A stretch of 18,154 nucleotides of DNA. It comes from Bathyarchaeum sp965602795. Its GTDB lineage: Archaea; Thermoproteota; Bathyarchaeia; Bathyarchaeales; Bathyarchaeaceae. Within the stretch, counting starts at the first letter, position 1; each line of letters starts with the position of its first letter. This document shows positions 14,226-18,154 of the stretch, piece by piece. Under the pieces are notes generated by a model that worked only from the letters and a program-made list of their open reading frames with translations, did no database searches and was not told the origin of the DNA. The stretch is taken from positions 1-18,154 of the forward strand of contig CBFCZR010000018.1 of the NCBI GenBank assembly GCA_965602795.1. The letters run 5' to 3'. A program made the position numbers and the translations under genes.

Positions 14226-14765
14226 TCAGTCCTTCAGGTTGAGAGTGGCTTTTGCTTCGTCGTTTCTGTATTGGATGGTGAATCCTCTCTTCTTCAAAAG
14301 TCTGATTGACCTATAATTGTTAGCTAACGTTAAGGCGTAAACCGTTTCAAGACCCCTGTCTTTGCAGATTTCAATCATATGATCAACCATCTTAGACCCT
14401 AAACCTAATCCCTGCCAAGGATCTGCAACTATGAACGCGATCTCACCGGTTTTTTCATCCTCTTCAATTATGAGCCTCACAACACCCAAGATTTGCCGTT
14501 GCCCCTCTTCTTCCAGTTCTGCCACGATTCCTATCTCTTTGGCGTAATCGATGTCACAGTATCGGGCTCTCATCTCATGGGGAGTATCCTTTATAATGTG
14601 AAAAAACCTGTAACGTATCGATTCTTCTGAAAAATTTCGGAACATCTCAAGCCACATAGGTTCGTCTTCAGGCTTTATAAGCCTCAAAAGAACGGTTCTG
14701 CCGTCCCGTAGCCTCACCAGCTTTTCATATTTCTTTGGGTCAAAATTTTCTTCGTTTAATGTCAC
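14226..14765 (-). CDS. GNAT-family N-acetyltransferase (Pat-like)
   Basis: A 179-residue GNAT enzyme that transfers acetyl from acetyl-CoA. The acetyl-CoA pyrophosphate loop is QGLGLGSKM (residues 118-126), followed by the ANNYRSIRLLKKRGF motif B. The N-terminal MWLEMFRNFSEESIRYRFF segment is typical of the acetyltransferase domain found alone in archaeal protein lysine acetyltransferase (Pat) and fused to ADP-forming acyl-CoA synthetases. The start is GTG, with a G-rich AGGGGGT about 8 bases upstream. Targets are unknown; AMP-forming CoA ligases such as the PaaK here, or chromatin proteins, are known kinds of Pat target, but this is inference. Confidence 0.88.
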   Translation of the reverse strand: MTLNEENFDPKKYEKLVRLRDGRTVLLRLIKPEDEPMWLEMFRNFSEESIRYRFFHIIKDTPHEMRARYCDIDYAKEIGIVAELEEEGQRQILGVVRLIIEEDEKTGEIAFIVADPWQGLGLGSKMVDHMIEICKDRGLETVYALTLANNYRSIRLLKKRGFTIQYRNDEAKATLNLKD

Positions 14766-14922
14766 AATCCAGACCCCCTTTTTTGGCTAGTGTTTCCATA
14801 ACAAATACAAACTGGACTCAGTAATTAACTTTCACATATTTCCTACTAAATTCTTTGCAAACAGAAAATAGAGCGTTAAACGGGAAAAGAAGAACATTAA
14901 CGGTTTAAAAACGTATGAAAAA

Positions 14923-14930
14923 CTTAAATA
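14923..14930 (+). promoter_or_regulatory. TATA box for histone gene
   Basis: CTTAAATA with an A-rich upstream element (GAAAAA) predicts a start near 14953, about 15 bases before the ATG and just before the GGGGTG SD (14959-14964). Confidence 0.55.
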
Positions 14931-14968
14931 CGTCTTAAAATAAAAAAGACGCTGCGAAGGGGTGTATT

Positions 14969-15190
14969 ATGAGAAATCCAGAATTATCTATCGCTCCAAT
15001 GCACAGAATATGCAAGAAGGCGGGAGCGAGCAGAGTAAGCGAGGCAGCTGCTAAAGCGTTAGCAAAGGAACTAGATGATATAGGCATCAAAATAGCCAAA
15101 GAAGCTATAGATTATGCTATGCACGCGGGAAGAAAAACCGTTAAGGCAGAGGATATTGAGATAGCGGCAAGAAAAGTGTTAGAAAAATAA
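14969..15190 (+). CDS. Archaeal histone
   Basis: A 73-residue single histone fold without tails, forming dimers and longer assemblies that wrap DNA. The three helices and loops are recognisable: LSIAPMHRICKKAGASRVS (helix 1 and loop with the conserved R-GA-RVS), a long central helix EAAAKALAKELDDIGIKIAKEAI, then HAGRKTVKAEDIEIAARKV. The loop-2 RKTV and the following EDI are DNA-binding and dimer-contact positions conserved in HMf-type histones. The length is slightly above HMf because of a short N-terminal extension (MRNPE). SD GGGGTG lies 5 bases before the ATG. Its own promoter and isolation suggest monocistronic, high expression. Confidence 0.96.
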   Translation: MRNPELSIAPMHRICKKAGASRVSEAAAKALAKELDDIGIKIAKEAIDYAMHAGRKTVKAEDIEIAARKVLEK

Positions 15191-15279
15191 TCAAGTTTCA
15201 CTCCATTTTTCTCCGAAACCTGCGCAACAGTAGCTTCCCTTATCGTTTAGTGGAAAACTTGTTTCTGATTGCAAGGCAG

Positions 15280-15285
15280 TTTTTT
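15280..15285 (+). terminator. T6 tract downstream of histone
   Basis: A run of six T lies about 90 bases after the histone stop, with a shorter T5 at 15206-15210. Either could terminate the histone transcript in the otherwise featureless 15191-15400 stretch. Confidence 0.3.
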
Positions 15286-15401
15286 AATTATCTCTTTGGT
15301 AGCCTGTGGAATTTAGAATCTTAGATAAGCTGTTGGTTGTCTTCTTTTTGGAAAATGGATTTTCATTGTCATTCGTGAAATTTTAGTTTAGTGTAGAGAA
15401 A

Positions 15402-15411
15402 TCTTTATATC
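15402..15411 (+). promoter_or_regulatory. TATA box for thermosome gene
   Basis: TCTTTATATC is a near-consensus archaeal TATA box. A start at about 15433 would give a short leader holding the GGAG SD at 15445-15448. Confidence 0.6.
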
Positions 15412-15454
15412 TAAAGGCATTTTCTAGTGTTCCGAAACAAATAAGGAGAAATGA

Positions 15455-17128
15455 TTGAGATTGTCTTCTGGATTAACAGGAACACCCGTTCTTATACTCC
15501 GTGAAGGAGCATCACGGTCAAGAGGCCAGGAAGCCCAGCACAACAACATTATGGCTGCGCAGATAGTGGCTGAGTCAGTGAAAAGCGCCCTTGGACCAAA
15601 AGGAATGGATAAAATGCTGGTGGACAGTTTTGGAGACGTAACCATAACCAGCGACGGACGCACGGTTTTAGATGAAATGGATATTCAGCACCCCGCCGCC
15701 AAGATGATGGTGGAGGTTGCCAAAACACAGGACGATGAGGTGGGAGACGGCACCACAACTTCTGTGATTATAGCCGGAGAACTTTTGGCAAAAGCTGAGA
15801 CGCTCATAGAGAAGAATGTTCACCCCACAGTCATTATTGATGGATACAGAAAAGCGGCTGAAAAAGCTCTTGCGACTTTGGAGAAAATTGCGATAAAAGT
15901 CAGTCCCACAGACAAAAACACCATAAAGAAGGCTGCCATGACATCTATGGCTAGCAAGCTGGTGGCAGGAAGCAGGGAATATTTAGGAGATATTGCTACT
16001 TCAGCGGTTTTGCAGGTTGCCGTGAAGACCAAGGACGGTTACACGGTGGATATTGATAACATAAAGGTGGAGAAGAAGCCTGGTGAGTCACTTACGGATA
16101 CCAAGCTCATTAACGGTATAGTTCTGGACAAAGAGGTTGTTCATTCTGGAATGCCGAAGAGAGTGGAGAAGGCCAAAGTTGCTTTGATTGACACTGCTTT
16201 GGAGATAGAGAAAACCGAGTTCGATGCTAAGATAAACATAGAGAGTCCAGAGCAGATGGATGCTTTCCTTAAACAGGAAGAGAACATGATTAAAGCTATG
16301 GTGGATAAACTTGTCTCCAAAGGCGCCACTGTTATTCTCTGCCAGAAAGGCATCGACGACTTGGCTCAGCACTTCCTTGCCAGAAAGGATGTTCTTGCGG
16401 TTCGCCGAGTTAAGAAATCGGACATGGAGGCATTGGCTAAGGCAACTGGAGGAAAAGTTGTTACTAATATAAGTGACATCAGCAAGAAAGACCTTGGTTT
16501 TGCTCAACTTGTTGAAGAGCGGAAGATTGGTGATGACAAAATGACGTTCATAGAAGGATGCAAAAATCCGTTAGCAGTAACCATCCTCATACGTGGAGGA
16601 ACTGAAAGAATAGTTGACGAGGCAGACCGTTCACTACATGATGCTCTCTGTGTTGTAGGCGATGTGGTTAGAGAACCTAAACTTTTGGCTGGAGGCGGCG
16701 CCCCTGAAATGGAAGTTTCTAAGGTACTCAAAGAGTATGCCGAGTCGCTTCCTGGACGAGAACAGCTTGCGGTTATGCAGTTCGCTGAGGCTCTTGAGGC
16801 GATACCAACCACTTTAGCCGAGAACGCTGGACTTGACCCCATCGACATCATATCTGAGCTACGGGCAGAGCACGAGAAAGGAAAAGTGTGGGCAGGCGTA
16901 GACGTTAACTCAGGCAAAGCCGGAGACATGAAAAAAGCCGGCGTCCTCGAACCTATAGTAGTCAAAAAACAAATCATCAAATCCTGTTCAGAAGCCGCAT
17001 CTCTAATCCTGAAGATTGACGATGTGATCGGTTCAGGGAAAATGAAGACTCCCCCAATGCCGCCGGGCGGTGGTGGAATGGGCGGAATGGGAGGCATGGG
17101 CGGTATGGGAATGCCCCCAGGCATGTAG
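15455..17128 (+). CDS. thsA: Thermosome (group II chaperonin) subunit
   Basis: ATP-driven group II chaperonin subunit, 557 residues, building the two-ring protein-folding cage in the cytoplasm. LGPKGMDKML (46-55) and GDGTTT (97-102) form the nucleotide site in the equatorial domain; GGGAPEME starts at 413 in the returning equatorial half. The C-terminus has the flexible GGM-repeat tail (GGMGGMGGMGGMGMPPGM) that projects into the cavity. The start is TTG 15455, with GGAG 6 bases upstream. TTG 15461 is possible but less well spaced, and the ATG at 15451 opens a short different frame. The TAG stop is followed in the same frame by rpoK coding sequence. Only one subunit gene is seen; the letter in the symbol is arbitrary. 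Confidence 0.96.
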   Translation: MRLSSGLTGTPVLILREGASRSRGQEAQHNNIMAAQIVAESVKSALGPKGMDKMLVDSFGDVTITSDGRTVLDEMDIQHPAAKMMVEVAKTQDDEVGDGTTTSVIIAGELLAKAETLIEKNVHPTVIIDGYRKAAEKALATLEKIAIKVSPTDKNTIKKAAMTSMASKLVAGSREYLGDIATSAVLQVAVKTKDGYTVDIDNIKVEKKPGESLTDTKLINGIVLDKEVVHSGMPKRVEKAKVALIDTALEIEKTEFDAKINIESPEQMDAFLKQEENMIKAMVDKLVSKGATVILCQKGIDDLAQHFLARKDVLAVRRVKKSDMEALAKATGGKVVTNISDISKKDLGFAQLVEERKIGDDKMTFIEGCKNPLAVTILIRGGTERIVDEADRSLHDALCVVGDVVREPKLLAGGGAPEMEVSKVLKEYAESLPGREQLAVMQFAEALEAIPTTLAENAGLDPIDIISELRAEHEKGKVWAGVDVNSGKAGDMKKAGVLEPIVVKKQIIKSCSEAASLILKIDDVIGSGKMKTPPMPPGGGGMGGMGGMGGMGMPPGM

Positions 17129-17161
17129 GAGCGTACTAGAAAAACGAAAGAAGAAAATGAG

Positions 17162-17398
17162 ATTTTCGTTGGGCCAGCAAAACTGACCCGATTTGAGAGG
17201 GCTCGGATAGTGGGAGCTAGAGCTCTGCAGATTGCCATGGGCGCGCCCATCATTGTTGAGGTTCCGGAAGCTCGTGGTCGTCCTATAGACATTGCCCTTT
17301 TGGAGTTGGAGTCAGGGATACTTCCCATCACCATCAGAAGAACGCTGCCAAACGGAATATACCAAGACATACCCCTCAAATGGCTAACACAAGCCTAA
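17162..17398 (+). CDS. rpoK: DNA-directed RNA polymerase subunit K (Rpo6/RpoK), start uncertain
   Basis: Small RNA polymerase subunit (RPB6/omega homolog) that helps assemble the enzyme. LTRFERARIVGARALQIAMGAP and LPITIRRTLPNGIYQDIPLKWL match archaeal RpoK along its full core. The frame continues upstream of the first conventional start (GTG 17210) with FVGPAKLTRFERARI, which is conserved in the family, back to the thermosome TAG at 17126. Between the TAG and 17210 there is no in-frame ATG, GTG or TTG. Candidates are ATT 17162 (used here as a placeholder), CTG 17183, ACG 17144, or a one-base sequence error: an ATG at 17157-17159 is one base out of frame, and one added G would give MEIFVGPAKLTRF. 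It is probably co-transcribed with the thermosome. Confidence 0.85.
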   Translation: MFVGPAKLTRFERARIVGARALQIAMGAPIIVEVPEARGRPIDIALLELESGILPITIRRTLPNGIYQDIPLKWLTQA

Positions 17399-17419
17399 AA
17401 CCTGCAGCTACAAGGGTAC

Positions 17420-17425
17420 TTTTTT
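17420..17425 (+). terminator. T6 tract after rpoK
   Basis: Six T residues lie 22 bases past the rpoK stop, with a second T5 at 17441-17445. It is a likely end of the thermosome-rpoK transcript. Confidence 0.5.
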
Positions 17426-17581
17426 CACACCATATTTCCGTTTTTCTAAATCTTCAGTTCGTCACTCGCAGGCGTATTCAACTTCAGCATCAGCTAATTT
17501 GCAAACTTCTATTGCCTTTTTTTGCTGTAGCAGAATGATATTTATTACCTTCCGTCGTAAGTAGTTAACATAAATGAAACA

Positions 17582-18154
17582 TTAATCCCTTTGTTTACTT
17601 CTTCTTTTTAATCCCAAAACGATTCCTATAATTGCAACTATGCCAACTACAAGAATTATAAGCATCCATGGTTGTTCAGAGATGATTTCTAGGAGATTTG
17701 ATGGCGGAAGAGCTTCTTTTACTACAATAGACTGAGAAACTGTGGCTGTTGCACCTTTATCATCTGTGACCATAAGCTGAAGTGTGAATGTTCCTGCTTC
17801 AGTGTACTTATGTTTTGGATTTTGTTCAGTAGATGTTTCTCCATCACCAAATTCCCAATGCCAAGAAACAACTGAACCATCCGGATCTTCTGACGTATCC
17901 GTAAATTGCATATTTTCACCAGCATGAGGTTCAGTGACAGAACATGTGTAACTTGCAGTAGGTCTGAAATTGTCTTGTACTGTTATTTCTTTCGATATTG
18001 TACCAGTAGCTCCCTCATCGTCTGCTACAACTAGTGTAATTATATATGTTCCCCATTCTTCATATTTGTGTGATGCATCTTCAGTAGACGCTGTATATCC
18101 ATCTCCAAAATCCCAATACCAGCTTTTGATTTGACTTCCACCTGCTACAGATTG
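17582..18154 (-). CDS. PKD-domain surface protein with C-terminal membrane anchor (5' part outside window)
   Basis: The visible part is 190 residues and open at the window edge, so the N-terminus is missing. It shows two PKD (polycystic kidney disease-type, Ig-like) domains. The first is partial, with SWYWDFGDG and later HKYEEWGTYIITLVVADDEG; the second has SWHWEFGDG and HKYTEAGTFTLQLMVTDDKG. The WxFGDG and HxYxxxGxYxxxLxVxD patterns are diagnostic of the fold. Then come a short linker, one hydrophobic helix (WMLIILVVGIVAIIGIVLGL) and a basic KRRSKQRD tail, so it is a surface protein anchored at its C-terminus with the domains outside. PKD domains usually mediate protein or carbohydrate contacts; the catalytic or binding part, if any, lies outside the window. 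Confidence 0.9.
   Translation of the reverse strand, partial: QSVAGGSQIKSWYWDFGDGYTASTEDASHKYEEWGTYIITLVVADDEGATGTISKEITVQDNFRPTASYTCSVTEPHAGENMQFTDTSEDPDGSVVSWHWEFGDGETSTEQNPKHKYTEAGTFTLQLMVTDDKGATATVSQSIVVKEALPPSNLLEIISEQPWMLIILVVGIVAIIGIVLGLKRRSKQRD

Noticed and set aside
15191..15400. Search for a tRNA or other RNA gene in the histone-thermosome gap
   Set aside because: No T-loop GTTCRANYC motif or cloverleaf pairing found; only T-tracts and AT-rich sequence.
17126..17128. Thermosome TAG as a recoded (pyrrolysine or read-through) codon creating a thermosome-RpoK fusion
   Set aside because: The thermosome ends with its canonical GGM tail directly before the TAG, and TAG is used as an ordinary stop by iorA, FKBP and eS30 here. 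In-frame adjacency more likely reflects a start-codon oddity or sequence error.
16504..17379. Long 291-codon open frame on the minus strand opposite the thermosome and rpoK
   Set aside because: It is the antisense shadow of strongly conserved thermosome/RpoK coding sequence, has low-complexity Pro/Ser content and no recognisable domain.
1..18154. CRISPR array, transposase, integrase or attachment-site duplication
   Set aside because: No regularly spaced repeats, terminal inverted repeats with a transposase, or tRNA-end duplications were seen on either strand.

Overview
The window reads as a chromosomal segment of a TACK-lineage archaeon, most likely a Bathyarchaeia-type member of the Thermoproteota. 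Evidence for an archaeon: a minimal histone, a thermosome with a Gly-Gly-Met tail, RNA polymerase subunit K, ribosomal protein eS30, TATA-box promoters, short Shine-Dalgarno (SD) motifs and several leaderless-looking genes. eS30 is typical of TACK/Asgard archaea rather than most euryarchaea, and histone plus eS30 plus peptide-fermentation genes fits Bathyarchaeia. The taxon is an inference; no marker here is decisive.

Region 1 (1-8558, all + strand) is an amino-acid / aryl-acid catabolic island. Genes of a branched-chain-type ABC importer (livF, livK-like, livH, livM) bracket a phenylacetate-CoA ligase (paaK), indolepyruvate:ferredoxin oxidoreductase (iorA, iorB) and a PaaI-type hotdog thioesterase. 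A coherent reading is uptake of amino or aryl acids, oxidative decarboxylation of 2-oxo acids to arylacetyl-CoA with reduction of ferredoxin, and interconversion of arylacetyl-CoA and free acid by PaaK and PaaI. livG is not seen and may lie upstream of base 1. The most unusual item is IorA: a four-cluster CooF/HycB/DmsB-like polyferredoxin is inserted inside its thiamine-diphosphate half, in addition to the usual C-terminal two-cluster ferredoxin.

Region 2 (8559-10620) holds small housekeeping genes: eS30 (- strand) with what looks like a structured RNA leader, an FKBP/SlyD-type prolyl isomerase, a YccU-like CoA-binding protein (- strand) and a NifU C-terminal-domain protein. The gene-free stretch between eS30 and FKBP (8780-9137, 358 bases) contains the eS30 SD, the structured leader, its TATA box, a possible 27-residue micro-ORF and the FKBP promoter.

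Region 3 (10621-13584) is a self-contained regulatory/export module: two tandem, related winged-helix regulators transcribed leftward, and an ABC ATPase plus ABC-2 permease transcribed rightward. They diverge from a 133-base region carrying two copies of an operator-like direct repeat.

Region 4 (13585-14968) has a macro-domain protein and a convergent GNAT acetyltransferase. Region 5 (14969-18154) has the histone, the thermosome, rpoK directly downstream in the same frame as the thermosome, and the 3' part of a leftward PKD-domain surface protein. rpoK has no AUG/GUG/UUG that would include its conserved N-terminus. Other intergenic stretches (9564-9722, 10125-10299, 14766-14968, 15191-15454, 17399-17581) contain only the promoters and T-tracts listed. 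No tRNA, rRNA, CRISPR array or insertion sequence was found.
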